A DNA stretch of 35,542 nt, taken from OMIS01 sp044350895 (GTDB taxonomy: Bacteria; Patescibacteriota; Microgenomatia; UBA1400; PJMF01). A model generated the notes under the pieces. It did no database searches and was not told the origin of the DNA. It saw only the letters and a program-made list of their open reading frames with translations. The stretch lies in the NCBI GenBank assembly GCA_044350895.1, contig JBILGT010000014.1, positions 1 to 35,542 on the forward strand. Reading direction: 5' to 3'. Position numbers and translations under genes: made by a program. Shown piece after piece: positions 1 to 7,369 of this stretch (its first letter is position 1; each line of letters begins with the position of its first letter).

Positions 1-152
1 ATTCAGTATGAGATGAACAACACACCCCGAAAATGCCTGCAGTTTCAAACCCCTGCCCAAGCTCTATCAAGAGAACAAACAAACACTATTTTTTAGCATA
101 GTGGTGCTTTTCAACTGCGAATTCGGGGCGGAGACCGCAGCGCACTTGCACG
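1..152 (-). ncRNA. Candidate structured RNA (or structured leader) running off the left edge
   Basis: A near-consensus promoter (159-187, minus strand) places a start near position 152. The RNA read leftward can fold into a rod: CCCCGAA (128-122) with TTCGGGG (31-25), inside it GCAGTT (118-113) with AACTGC (44-39), and an apical hairpin CACTAT/ATAGTG (103-98 with 89-84). A further 4-bp hairpin lies near 62-73. A long interrupted rod is reminiscent of 6S RNA, but I recognise no family signature (no RNase P, SRP or tmRNA core motif). A 10-codon ORF begins inside the apical hairpin, so a leader with an upstream peptide is the alternative. The 3' end is outside the window. Confidence 0.45.
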
Positions 153-158
153 TCGTAT

Positions 159-187
159 ATTATAAACTATAGGATGTATGTAGTCAA
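159..187 (-). promoter_or_regulatory. Strong sigma-70-type promoter reading left
   Basis: On the minus strand TTGACT (187-182), a 17-nt spacer and TATAAT (164-159). It lies just downstream of the dedA stop codon, so it serves a new transcription unit, the structured RNA at the left edge, rather than dedA. Confidence 0.75.
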
Positions 188-213
188 TGCACATCAAGAA
201 TATGCAGGTGTAA

Positions 214-831
214 CTATTGCGCCTTATGAGCGCTTTTTTCCTGAAAGTAGTGAACAATTACAGGCACAATTGAAATAAAGACAATCACACCAATAATAAG
301 CAACAGATATTTTTCCACTTTATCAGCAGGCATGAGACTGCCCAAAAAGTAACCACCGAGCGTCATTCCAACTGCCCAGAGGAAGCCACCAACTAAGTTG
401 TAACTTAAAAAAGTTTTATATTCCATACTGCCAATACCAGCCACAATTGGAGCAAATGTACGGACAGCAGGTACAAAGCGAGCCAAAATAATCGTTTTTT
501 TACCATGTTTTTTATAAAACTCTTCAGCATTAGTAATATGTGCTTTGTTGAATAACCATGATTTATCACTGGTAAACATGCGTTTACCATATTTGTCGCC
601 AAACCAGTACCCTACAGAATCACCCAAAACTGCAGCGATAAAGCAGCCAATGCACAACACCCAGATGTTCATGAATCCTTGGCTAGCCAAGAACCCAGCA
701 CTAAATAGCAAACTGTCACCAGGGAGGAAAAAGCCAAAAAAGAGGCCAGATTCAGCGAATACGATCATTAGAATAATTGCGGTAGCGTAGGGACCAAACG
801 AGCGAAGTATCTCAAAAAGATCAAAATGCAT
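214..831 (-). CDS. DedA/VTT-domain family membrane protein
   Basis: A 205-aa integral membrane protein of the DedA (SNARE-associated, VTT) family, implicated in bacteria in lipid-carrier recycling and membrane homeostasis. Family hallmarks are visible: Glu27 followed by the FLPGD re-entrant loop (PGD 37-39), the ARFVPAVRTFAP motif with Arg118 and Arg124, and the following AGIGSM and YNLVGGFLWAVG segments. Hydrophobic segments lie at about 15-35, 42-75, 115-160 and 170-195. I start at the ATG at 831, preceded by AAGGAG with a short spacer; a TTG at 846 in the same frame is possible but would place the ribosome site inside the gene. It has its own promoter at 858-886. The specific lipid substrate cannot be read from the sequence. 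Confidence 0.93.
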   Translation of the reverse strand: MHFDLFEILRSFGPYATAIILMIVFAESGLFFGFFLPGDSLLFSAGFLASQGFMNIWVLCIGCFIAAVLGDSVGYWFGDKYGKRMFTSDKSWLFNKAHITNAEEFYKKHGKKTIILARFVPAVRTFAPIVAGIGSMEYKTFLSYNLVGGFLWAVGMTLGGYFLGSLMPADKVEKYLLLIIGVIVFISIVPVIVHYFQEKSAHKAQ

Positions 832-857
832 AAAACTCCTTGCCAAATAACTTGACT

Positions 858-886
858 AGTATAGTTCAGATTTGAACTTCTCACAA
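858..886 (-). promoter_or_regulatory. dedA promoter with a 16-bp palindrome in its spacer
   Basis: Minus strand: TTGTGA (886-881), 17-nt spacer, TATACT (863-858). The spacer is almost filled by the perfect inverted repeat AGTTCA-GATT-TGAACT (863-878), a plausible operator for a dimeric repressor. Which regulator binds is unknown. Confidence 0.5.
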
Positions 887-917
887 CTGAAGGTGAAATT
901 GACGACAACTATTAAAT

Positions 918-1916
918 TTATTGAGAACTTGCCGTTGACTTGGCCTGAACTTGGCGGAGTGCAGCCTGGAGGGCAGAGTATTGACGTGTGGGAGTATTAT
1001 CACCCTTCACAAAACTAAACCGTGTAAATGGCCCTGGGTCACCTTTGAAAACAAATGGCGTCACCGCCACAATGCGTGGATCAGACCAGATGTGTTGCAG
1101 GGCATATTGATAGTAACTAGTGAGCCAACGACTGGTTTTGGCAGAATCTTCCCAGCCAGTTTCGGTAATATAGACGGGCAAATCGCGCTCGGCTTTACCT
1201 TTCAAAAAGGCCAGTTCATATTCATAGCCTCTGAGCGTATTTTTGCCTTTCGCTTGAGGAGAGGCACTAAATGCAGGATTTGGATAGGAGTGTGAATTCC
1301 ACCCGCCCAGACCTGTAAAAACCTCAGGATCTGCTGCATACATCGCAGTCATATAACTGAATGCTTCTCGAGTGGCACTGCCATTAGGAGCAGCCAAATC
1401 CATTGCAGCAGGCAAAACTACATAGTTTTTACCTTCTGTATTGGCCCAGTTTTTGGTAAAACTCAAGATTTCAGCATATTCAGCAGGATCAATGTTCCCA
1501 CCCCATTCTTTGGCGTGATTTACTTCATTGAAGACAATGATGTGGCGAGCATCAGTCGGCCAGGTGAGGCGACTCAAAACAGCAATTTGCTGGGTAATTT
1601 CACGTTTATTTGGTACTTTCCAGGCGCCATTTTCGGCACTTGTGGTCAATCTGACCAGTGGAATCACCTTTTCTTCTCGAGCAGCATCAAAAAATGCTTG
1701 CCATTCTTTCTCTTTCTCGATGTCAGAAAGCGTGAAGGGGATAGTCATGTAGTGCCAGGCTTCAGAATCCTCTAAAGCCACCAGCTCTTTTGCCTGCTGT
1801 AACTCTGTAGTATTGAGAATATGTATGCCCATTTTGGCCGTTTCAACAGCATATACCGGCATTGAAGTCGTAGCAATGGCAAGGAGTGATAGTAGGAGGG
1901 CAGCCAGGCGTTTCAT
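918..1916 (-). CDS. Exported TIM-barrel glycoside hydrolase-like protein (clan GH-A type)
   Basis: About 332 aa with a Sec signal peptide (MKRLAALLLSLLAIATTSMPVYA, likely cleaved near residue 23), so exported. The rest looks like a (beta/alpha)8 glycosidase of clan GH-A: the acid/base motif VFNEVNH after strand 4 (Glu131) and the nucleophile motif YITETGW at strand 7 (Glu252), plus NSHSYPNP around 207-214. Substrate and exact GH family are not decidable by eye; glycan or exopolysaccharide turnover at the cell surface is an inference. The start at 1916 is chosen because the signal peptide begins there and upstream in-frame ATGs (1934, 1982, 2000) would run into the divergent gene. No clear Shine-Dalgarno; a -10-like box sits 8 nt upstream, suggesting leaderless translation. 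Confidence 0.75.
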   Translation of the reverse strand: MKRLAALLLSLLAIATTSMPVYAVETAKMGIHILNTTELQQAKELVALEDSEAWHYMTIPFTLSDIEKEKEWQAFFDAAREEKVIPLVRLTTSAENGAWKVPNKREITQQIAVLSRLTWPTDARHIIVFNEVNHAKEWGGNIDPAEYAEILSFTKNWANTEGKNYVVLPAAMDLAAPNGSATREAFSYMTAMYAADPEVFTGLGGWNSHSYPNPAFSASPQAKGKNTLRGYEYELAFLKGKAERDLPVYITETGWEDSAKTSRWLTSYYQYALQHIWSDPRIVAVTPFVFKGDPGPFTRFSFVKGDNTPTRQYSALQAALRQVQAKSTASSQ

Positions 1917-1924
1917 CTTGTTAT

Positions 1925-1976
1925 AGGATAACATTTTTAGGGTGATTTGTCCAGAAATTTTGCGATTTGTTACAAT
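1925..1976. promoter_or_regulatory. Divergent promoters with shared -35 region
   Basis: Rightward: TTGTCC (1947-1952), 18-nt spacer, TACAAT (1971-1976), 14 nt before the ATG at 1991. Leftward: TGGACA (1953-1948), 17-nt spacer, TATCCT (1930-1925), 8 nt before the ATG at 1916. The two -35 hexamers overlap, so the glycosidase and lysozyme-like genes should compete for polymerase. Confidence 0.45.
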
Positions 1977-1990
1977 AGGCATACTAGCAT

Positions 1991-2704
1991 ATGAAATCAC
2001 TCGTGTACTCCATAGCTTGGCTCTTTTCAGCCACCGGCTTAATCCTTAGCGGGATTGCTTTTGCCTTCTTCCTTAAGTACGGCCATTTCACCAGCATGGC
2101 GTTCTTCCCGGGCGGAAGTGGCGAAGTCCAGATTACAGCGGCGCAGCAATCTCCCAAACCTGGAGAAAGTGAACTTTCCACTGAAGCTGCCACAGGCGAT
2201 GCTCGAGTTCCTCTGGTCCAAAACTTCCTGGAACGACATAATTCACCTATTCTCAAGGAAGATCCCGAGTTTGCACAGTATCTAGTCGAGTTGGCAGATG
2301 CCAATAGCATGGACTTTAGACTTCTTCCTGCCATAGCAATGCAAGAGAGTAACCTCTGCAAGGTCGTGCCTGAGGGATCCCATAACTGTCTGGGGCTTGG
2401 CGTACATGCCAGAGGTACATGGGGTTTTGAGACATACCGCGAAAACTTTGAAGCAGCAGCAAAAATCCTCAAGAAGAACTATATTGATATTGGCCTGACT
2501 ACAACTGAGCTGATTGAGAAGAAATACAATCCCACCAGCGCAAATCGTGATGGGAGCTGGGCATCAAGCGTAAACCAGTGGATGGCAGAGATGCGCTATG
2601 ATGATCGAGCTCTTGGGAAACAACTCAAGACGGACGCTAATCTCCTCGAGTTTACCGAAAGTACCTCGAGTGCAGCACCTGTTTCAACACCACTTCCTAA
2701 GTGA
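1991..2704 (+). CDS. Membrane-anchored lysozyme-like/glucosaminidase-like protein
   Basis: 237 aa. One N-terminal membrane segment (about 8-28) without an obvious cleavage site, then a low-complexity linker (about 40-72) and a compact domain from about 75 to 215. The segment LLPAIAMQESNLCK (Glu119) resembles the catalytic-Glu helix of lysozyme-superfamily peptidoglycan hydrolases, and NCLGLGVHARGTWGF followed by YRENFEAAAKIL resembles the glucosaminidase-type core. Probable role: cell-wall remodelling outside the membrane. Cys122 and Cys133 could form a disulfide. It is divergent from the secreted glycosidase gene and shares its promoter region. No Shine-Dalgarno precedes the ATG. The stop is TGA, which supports the standard genetic code. 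Confidence 0.7.
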   Translation: MKSLVYSIAWLFSATGLILSGIAFAFFLKYGHFTSMAFFPGGSGEVQITAAQQSPKPGESELSTEAATGDARVPLVQNFLERHNSPILKEDPEFAQYLVELADANSMDFRLLPAIAMQESNLCKVVPEGSHNCLGLGVHARGTWGFETYRENFEAAAKILKKNYIDIGLTTTELIEKKYNPTSANRDGSWASSVNQWMAEMRYDDRALGKQLKTDANLLEFTESTSSAAPVSTPLPK

Positions 2705-2730
2705 TATAGTAAGCAATATTTCGATTACTA

Positions 2731-2759
2731 TTGACAGTCTTATAGTAATTTGATATAGT
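2731..2759 (+). promoter_or_regulatory. Strong sigma-70-type promoter of a short transcript
   Basis: TTGACA (2731-2736), exact 17-nt spacer, TATAGT (2754-2759). The -10 region lies in TGATATAGTA (2751-2760), a direct repeat of the same ten bases at 2702-2711. Predicted start near 2766. Confidence 0.75.
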
Positions 2760-2765
2760 AGTTAT

Positions 2766-2836
2766 ACCTCAGAAGGTTAGTCCTCACCGGAATATCGTTC
2801 TGAGTCGAAAGTATCCCACCGCAAGTGGGATTTTTT
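2766..2836 (+). ncRNA. Candidate 70-nt small RNA with own promoter and terminator
   Basis: Between the promoter at 2731-2759 and an intrinsic terminator at 2813-2836 there is no ORF. The RNA would fold as a 7-bp stem CTCAGAA (2768-2774)/TTCTGAG (2798-2804) capped by a 23-nt loop, then a short single strand and the terminator hairpin. It is either an independent sRNA or an attenuated leader for the membrane protein at 3031. I do not recognise the family. Confidence 0.5.
2813..2836 (+). terminator. Rho-independent terminator
   Basis: Stem ATCCCAC/GTGGGAT (2813-2819 with 2825-2831), loop CGCAA, followed by TTTTTT to 2836. It ends the sRNA candidate and would also stop read-through from the lysozyme-like gene. 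Confidence 0.85.
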
Positions 2837-2873
2837 CGTTCAAGGGGAGATTTTCAATTATCAGGTAGTTTTG

Positions 2874-2960
2874 TGCCGAGAACAGGAATCGAACCTGCAC
2901 GCCTTTTTAAAGGGCACTGGATTCTAAGTCCAGCCTGTCTACCAATTTCAGCATCTCGGC
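2874..2960 (-). tRNA. tRNA-Leu (anticodon UAG)
   Basis: 87 nt on the minus strand. Acceptor stem GCCGAGA/TCTCGGC with discriminator A at 2874, anticodon stem CTGGA/TCCAG around loop CTTAGAA (anticodon TAG), a long variable arm CCCTTTAAAAAGGC-like typical of class II tRNAs, and T loop GGTTCGATTCC. The CCA end is not encoded (CAA follows), so it must be added by a nucleotidyltransferase. The long variable arm and anticodon both support leucine. Confidence 0.95.
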
Positions 2961-3030
2961 AATACCCATATTTTACACTAAAACGCTCATATTGCTTCTG
3001 GCTAGTATCTTTAGTAGCCTTAATAGAGGT

Positions 3031-3417
3031 ATGCAGTTTTCTGTCCCTCACTTATTGACCAAGATTTGGCGCCATGCACTCATCGTTTTATTGATTCTCA
3101 TTTCTGTCTATGAGCTCTATGAAGCAGTCAAGTTTTTCGTTATTGAGTATCCTCAGCTTGAACTTGAACTGGCTAGTCACGCTCTGACAGAAGAACACAT
3201 CACAGAACTCACTTCTGGTGCAATCGCTGAGTCACTGACTTCAGCACTCAATATGTTCTTTGCAGTCCGGCTTTTTAAAGCACATGAGCGTATCATGCAG
3301 TTTCTTGACCTGATTGGTAGTTCCGGTCTTGTCGTCTGGCACCAGCACGTGATAGAGTTGTTTTCTAATTTTAACTATGTGGCCCTTTGGGAACGACTCT
3401 TCCAATACTTCTTCTGA
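3031..3417 (+). CDS. Small hypothetical membrane protein
   Basis: 128 aa from the ATG at 3031; an in-frame ATG at 2992 would lengthen it by 13 residues. I do not recognise the family. Two hydrophobic segments are visible (about 17-38 and 78-98), separated by an acidic stretch rich in Glu and Leu (about 45-72), and the C-terminus is aromatic. A vague similarity to PsiE-like membrane proteins is not strong enough to name it. Its last 41 nt overlap the start of the following metalloprotease gene in another frame, which implies translational coupling. AGAGG stands immediately before the ATG, too close to be a normal ribosome binding site. Confidence 0.6.
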   Translation: MQFSVPHLLTKIWRHALIVLLILISVYELYEAVKFFVIEYPQLELELASHALTEEHITELTSGAIAESLTSALNMFFAVRLFKAHERIMQFLDLIGSSGLVVWHQHVIELFSNFNYVALWERLFQYFF

Positions 3418-4102
3418 AGCTACTACACCAATTGAGTTTGTTCATAGAGTTAGCTCTCGTGTAAAAAATGTAACGATAAAAATTGGTAAAGGTGGCGTTG
3501 TTACTGTAGTGAGCCCACCACTGGTCCCGTCATTTTTTGTTACACAGTTTGTGGAAAAAAACCGCGCTTGGATTGAAAGTAAGCTTTCCGCCATTCAAAA
3601 AACTCGCACAGAACCCAATTCAGTTGCACTCTTTGGCAAAGCATATACCAAAAAAATTGCCTACATTCCTGGCAAAACACTGGGGATTTTTGTCGCTGGC
3701 AGTGAAATTATTGCCAACACCCCTGAGGCAGCCCATGGGGAAGTGACTTGGGGCAAAAAACAAGACCTGCAGCTGGTGCGTTTTCTCAAGTCCACAGCCA
3801 GCACCTATATTGTCACGCGCACGGCACAAATTGCAGAGAAAATGGGCATCAAGTACAACGGCCTGACGCTACGGGAACAGTCGAGCAGGTGGGGGAGTTG
3901 TAGCAGCCGGGGAAACTTGAATTTTAACTGGCGACTCGTCCATGCTGAAACTTCGGTAATTGATTATGTGATTGTGCATGAACTGGCGCACCGAGTACAT
4001 ATGGATCATTCACGAAATTTCTGGAATCTTGTGGCCAAGTATGACCCTGATTATCAAATGCACCGTGGCTGGTTGAAACGCAACGGGCATGGGTTGTTTT
4101 AG
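3377..4102 (+). CDS. YgjP-type (DUF45) zinc metallopeptidase
   Basis: 241 aa. The C-terminal half carries the family signature: REQSSRWGSCSSRGNLNFNWRL-like block, then VIDYVIVHELAH with zinc ligands His201 and His205 and catalytic Glu202, and HMDHSRNFW with the likely third ligand His211, ending PDYQMHRGWLKRNG. These WLM/SprT-related zincins are cytoplasmic and their substrates are mostly unknown. The N-terminal 100 residues form the usual beta-rich lead-in (VTIKIGKGGVVTVVSPP). The ATG start overlaps the preceding membrane-protein gene by 41 nt; there is no better start in frame, and the length is normal for the family. Confidence 0.9.
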   Translation: MWPFGNDSSNTSSEATTPIEFVHRVSSRVKNVTIKIGKGGVVTVVSPPLVPSFFVTQFVEKNRAWIESKLSAIQKTRTEPNSVALFGKAYTKKIAYIPGKTLGIFVAGSEIIANTPEAAHGEVTWGKKQDLQLVRFLKSTASTYIVTRTAQIAEKMGIKYNGLTLREQSSRWGSCSSRGNLNFNWRLVHAETSVIDYVIVHELAHRVHMDHSRNFWNLVAKYDPDYQMHRGWLKRNGHGLF

Positions 4103-4506
4103 GGTGTTTTTTTCGCCAATTTCTTTTTTTCAATCTCAAAAGTGAAGCAAATTGCTTCATATGCGTACTTGATATGTATGTTGTATAATCATATCCTATA
4201 TTTTTATGAGGTGTATTTTTTGCCGCTGCATCAATACGATGCTGGTTATTCTATGAGTAACAGGCGGGAAGTACACTCAGCACATTAACAACTTACTACT
4301 AGATTTAAAATTAGACACCAAACAAAGGTGGAATTTTCGGGATATAGAGCAGGTATCAGGTTTGATGAGTTACAGCTTTCAAAACCTGAGCTGAACATGC
4401 ACCGGTGTCCCGAGTGTTCCACCTTTGTTTTACTTTTCTCATGGTGGAGCGGCAAGCTTTACAGTTTTGTTTTCAACCAATCTTTCAGATTCTTAGGAGG
4501 TTATGT
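4103..4506 (+). promoter_or_regulatory. 404-nt non-coding leader with promoter and large inverted repeat
   Basis: No credible gene lies here. It holds a short palindrome GAAGCAA-A-TTGCTTC (4143-4157), a perfect TATAAT (4184-4189) without a good -35, the 111-nt imperfect palindrome at 4320-4430, and the ribosome binding site AGGAGG (4495-4500) six nt before the ATG at 4507. The likely transcript therefore has a leader of roughly 300 nt, unlike most genes of this window, which have almost none. Confidence 0.55.
4320..4430 (+). repeat. 111-nt imperfect palindrome able to form a long hairpin
   Basis: Outer arms are a perfect 14-bp inverted repeat, AAACAAAGGTGGAA (4320-4333) and TTCCACCTTTGTTT (4417-4430). 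A symmetric 3x3 internal loop follows, then TCGGGA/TCCCGA (4337-4342 with 4408-4413), then an inner hairpin CAGGTTT/AAACCTG around 4357-4390. T-rich sequence follows the distal arm. It could be a riboswitch-like leader, an attenuator or a mobile-element remnant. Confidence 0.6.
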
Positions 4507-7260
4507 ATGACGTACCAAAAGTGGTACAGGCAGATCGTGCAAGCAGGGCTTTTGAGCCTGCTTATGGTTCTTCTGACCATGGGTGTTGCCCTGGCGGAAG
4601 AAGTGGCTATTGGCAACACAAACGATGTTTTCCCTGGTTCTATGCAGATTGTGACGAAAGGAGCAGATGGCAATGGCGTGTATGCCGATCATGCCGCTCA
4701 AGCAATGGCCGAAGACGGAAGTTTTGTCTTCACCTCAAACGCTTCAAATTTGGTGACACCGGCTACAACAGCGGGCAAGTATCGATTCTATTTCTTCGAT
4801 GCTGCTGCCCAAATTGTGACCGCGTTGCCCGAGTTTGGGACAGACGGGTTGGGGAGCGCGCAGATTACACCCGACAAGCAGTGGATTGCCGTGAGTACCT
4901 TCGACTATACGTTGAAAATTGGTAAAGTTTTCTTGTACAACACTGCCACCGCCGAGTTGATGTCCATGAAAAAAGCAGATGGCACAACACTGGCGGTGAA
5001 GGGATTGAGCATCACTGCCGATGGTAGCATCGTGGCCTTTAGCAGCGGCGAAAAGCTAGTTGCAGCAGACACCAACAATTTGTTGGATGTCTATCTGTGG
5101 CACCGTGGTACCAAAGCCATTGAACTTGCATCTAAGAAAGGTGACGGCACGGCTGCGGGGATTGTGTCCTTCGGCGCAATTTCTGGTGATGGCACCTATG
5201 TGGCATACATCGCCAGCGGCGCAAACTTCCCTGCTTGTGGTTTTCAGACATACTACGATATCTACCGCCAAAATGTGCAGAGTGGCGAAATCCAATGCGT
5301 GAGTGGCGGTGTGGATGACACTGACTATGAGGTGTTTAGGGGTTTCCAGATGTCAGCAGATGGCTCGATGTTTGCCTTCAGTGGCATTTTGGAAGGCATC
5401 CAGCCCAAATTCACCAATGTATACCTGGTGAATTTAAGCCAAGGGACAACACCGACAATTGTGTTCGACAAAGTAACATTAGAAAGCCTCAACTTTCACC
5501 GCCTCACTGCAGATGGCACTAAGGTCTTGTACTCCAACGGGATCTATACTGATCCCAATAATTTGCGCAAATTCTGCACTTACGTGATTGCCACGGCCAC
5601 ACATTCCTGCACTACGCGCCCAGAGGGCACGCAGGATGGTGACATGACCGCGATTTCTCCAACTGGTCGGTTCTCAGTGATTTCAAGCTGGGATCACAGT
5701 TGGATTGGGAGTGTGGCGGACAACCTCAAGCCAAATGGAGATCGTTCACCTGATCTGTTCATCTGGGATCGCGAAGGCGTGAATAACGCCATTAGCGGCA
5801 AGTTGACGGGGGATGATGGTACGACGGGGCTGGAAAATGTGATTCTGACTAACGGTAGCCGTGAGAAATATGTCACTGATGCCAGCGGCAACTACACGAT
5901 GCCATACCTCACTGCTGGGCAGTCGTATGTGATTACGCCCACGCTGAGCGGCAAGACGTTTTATCCCGCGAGCAAGCAAGTTGCGGCGCCAAGTGGAAAC
6001 GTTGATTTCGGTACCCACCAAAAGTTCACAATCAGCGGGCGAGTGACTGACAAGGATGGCAAGGGCTTTGCTAATGTCGAAATCAAAACAACCTTTGCAA
6101 GTTTCGTGACAGACGCCAACGGCTATTACAGAGTTGATGGTCTGGCACCTGGCACATATGCAATTGCACCTGTTATCCGAGGTTATGCATTCGAACCCAG
6201 TCAGAGACTACTCACAGTGTCAGAGAACCTAACCAATATTGACTTTGCAGAACAATGCGTTTCCCCAAATACAGGTTTCAACCGATGCATCCTGGAAGTG
6301 GGAGACATCTTGCTGCACCGCGGGGAGGATTTTAGTGATCGTGATTATGTTGCAGCACATATCTATATTGGAACCTATTGGTGGCATAGTGCAATTTATG
6401 TGGGTGATAACCAGATTGCGCATGCAGTGGGAGCAGTGAGCAATTCAGTTGATGAGGTGAAAGTAGACTATGTGACTGAAGAGCGGTGGTGGGTCCATCT
6501 GAAATCTTCTGACTGGGTTGTGATTCGCCCTAACACTGATGCAAGCTCAAAATTAAAGGCAGCTAACTACGCGGTTTATCTTGCAAATAGGTCTGATCCA
6601 CTAGTTAGATATAACACTCAGAACTCTGAGTTCTACGACAGAGACTCCGAAAGCCCGACCTACTGCAACAAATTTGTCTGGCAGGCGTACTTGCAAGCAG
6701 GTCTTGACCTTGAAACAGAGTTCGGTTTGTGGGGGGGGACTTTCAACAAAAAAATTGTTACTGCTGATGATCTCTATTTCAGCACTAAAGTCACCACGGA
6801 GGGGGTGCCTGCAAAGTCGACAGTGGTGAATGATAAAAATTCAGGTGATGTTCGTAAGCTAGTTTTCTATCTGATGAGTCCTGCGGATATTGTCCTGGTG
6901 GATAACCTGGGTAGAAAAACTGGCCATGATCCCGTCACTGGAATTACCTTCAATGAGATCCCGGATACTCTTTACACTGGTCCTGACAGTCATCCCGAAT
7001 CCATCAGCGTGCAAGCCAGTGCAAACACTACCTTCACTTTGCAGGTTGTGGGAACTGATGTCGGGACATATACCCTGGCAGTTAGTGACTTGTCAGCTTC
7101 ATCGGTATTCACTCAAAGCACTGTCAGTGAAACAGTTGTCGGACAGCTTGATCAGTACATTGTGCCAAATGCAATAAATATCACGGATGACTTGATTGAG
7201 GAAGTTCCCAGTGAAGTGCTACCTGATGACCGCATCTATCTTCCCTTGGTTCAACGCTAG
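4507..7260 (+). CDS. Large exported protein: beta-propeller, two CarboxypepD_reg/Cna-B-like domains, permuted NlpC/P60-like domain
   Basis: 917 aa. A signal peptide ends near residue 30 (VALA-EE). Residues about 40-420 form TolB/WD40-like propeller repeats with recurring ADGSMFAFSG-type blades. Two beta-sandwich repeats follow (about 430-515 and 515-595), each with DASGNYTMPYL / DANGYYRVDGL signatures. Residues 595-740 resemble YiiX-type permuted NlpC/P60 papain-fold enzymes: VGDILLHRG, WWHSAIYVGD (His627), and YCNKFVWQAY (Cys720). A beta-rich tail ends in RIYLPLVQR. A cell-wall or lipid-amide hydrolase displayed outside the cell is inferred. The start is fixed by AGGAGG six nt upstream. Base composition is visibly more G-rich than its neighbours, and the terminal YLPLV motif is one I associate with Chloroflexi exported proteins, so transfer is possible. 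Confidence 0.8.
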   Translation: MTYQKWYRQIVQAGLLSLLMVLLTMGVALAEEVAIGNTNDVFPGSMQIVTKGADGNGVYADHAAQAMAEDGSFVFTSNASNLVTPATTAGKYRFYFFDAAAQIVTALPEFGTDGLGSAQITPDKQWIAVSTFDYTLKIGKVFLYNTATAELMSMKKADGTTLAVKGLSITADGSIVAFSSGEKLVAADTNNLLDVYLWHRGTKAIELASKKGDGTAAGIVSFGAISGDGTYVAYIASGANFPACGFQTYYDIYRQNVQSGEIQCVSGGVDDTDYEVFRGFQMSADGSMFAFSGILEGIQPKFTNVYLVNLSQGTTPTIVFDKVTLESLNFHRLTADGTKVLYSNGIYTDPNNLRKFCTYVIATATHSCTTRPEGTQDGDMTAISPTGRFSVISSWDHSWIGSVADNLKPNGDRSPDLFIWDREGVNNAISGKLTGDDGTTGLENVILTNGSREKYVTDASGNYTMPYLTAGQSYVITPTLSGKTFYPASKQVAAPSGNVDFGTHQKFTISGRVTDKDGKGFANVEIKTTFASFVTDANGYYRVDGLAPGTYAIAPVIRGYAFEPSQRLLTVSENLTNIDFAEQCVSPNTGFNRCILEVGDILLHRGEDFSDRDYVAAHIYIGTYWWHSAIYVGDNQIAHAVGAVSNSVDEVKVDYVTEERWWVHLKSSDWVVIRPNTDASSKLKAANYAVYLANRSDPLVRYNTQNSEFYDRDSESPTYCNKFVWQAYLQAGLDLETEFGLWGGTFNKKIVTADDLYFSTKVTTEGVPAKSTVVNDKNSGDVRKLVFYLMSPADIVLVDNLGRKTGHDPVTGITFNEIPDTLYTGPDSHPESISVQASANTTFTLQVVGTDVGTYTLAVSDLSASSVFTQSTVSETVVGQLDQYIVPNAINITDDLIEEVPSEVLPDDRIYLPLVQR

Positions 7261-7331
7261 TAGTAAGTATGGAAAGTACTGAAAACCAGAGCTGAAAGCA
7301 GTAATGGCGTAAGGTACTTTACCAAAAGATC

Positions 7332-7369
7332 AAGCCAGCCAGTCATTTCGATTTGGCTGGCTTTTTTTT
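7332..7369 (+). terminator. Rho-independent terminator
   Basis: Ten-bp stem AAGCCAGCCA (7332-7341)/TGGCTGGCTT (7354-7363), 12-nt loop and a run of eight T. It ends the large exported-protein gene. On the opposite strand the hairpin encodes the last codons of the convergent small membrane protein. Confidence 0.9.

Noticed and set aside
1984..2472. A 162-codon minus-strand ORF across the lysozyme-like gene
   Set aside because: Antisense shadow with no domain-like pattern; the plus-strand frame has a membrane anchor and a lysozyme-like motif.
2874..2960. Protein-coding ORFs across the tRNA-Leu region on both strands
   Set aside because: They overlap a complete class II tRNA cloverleaf and show no protein-like pattern.
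4503..4925. A 140-codon ORF overlapping the start of the exported-protein gene and using the ATG at 4503
   Set aside because: It is Arg/Cys-rich, lacks a signal or domain and lies in a shifted frame under a well-supported signal peptide; the AGGAGG spacing fits the ATG at 4507 better.
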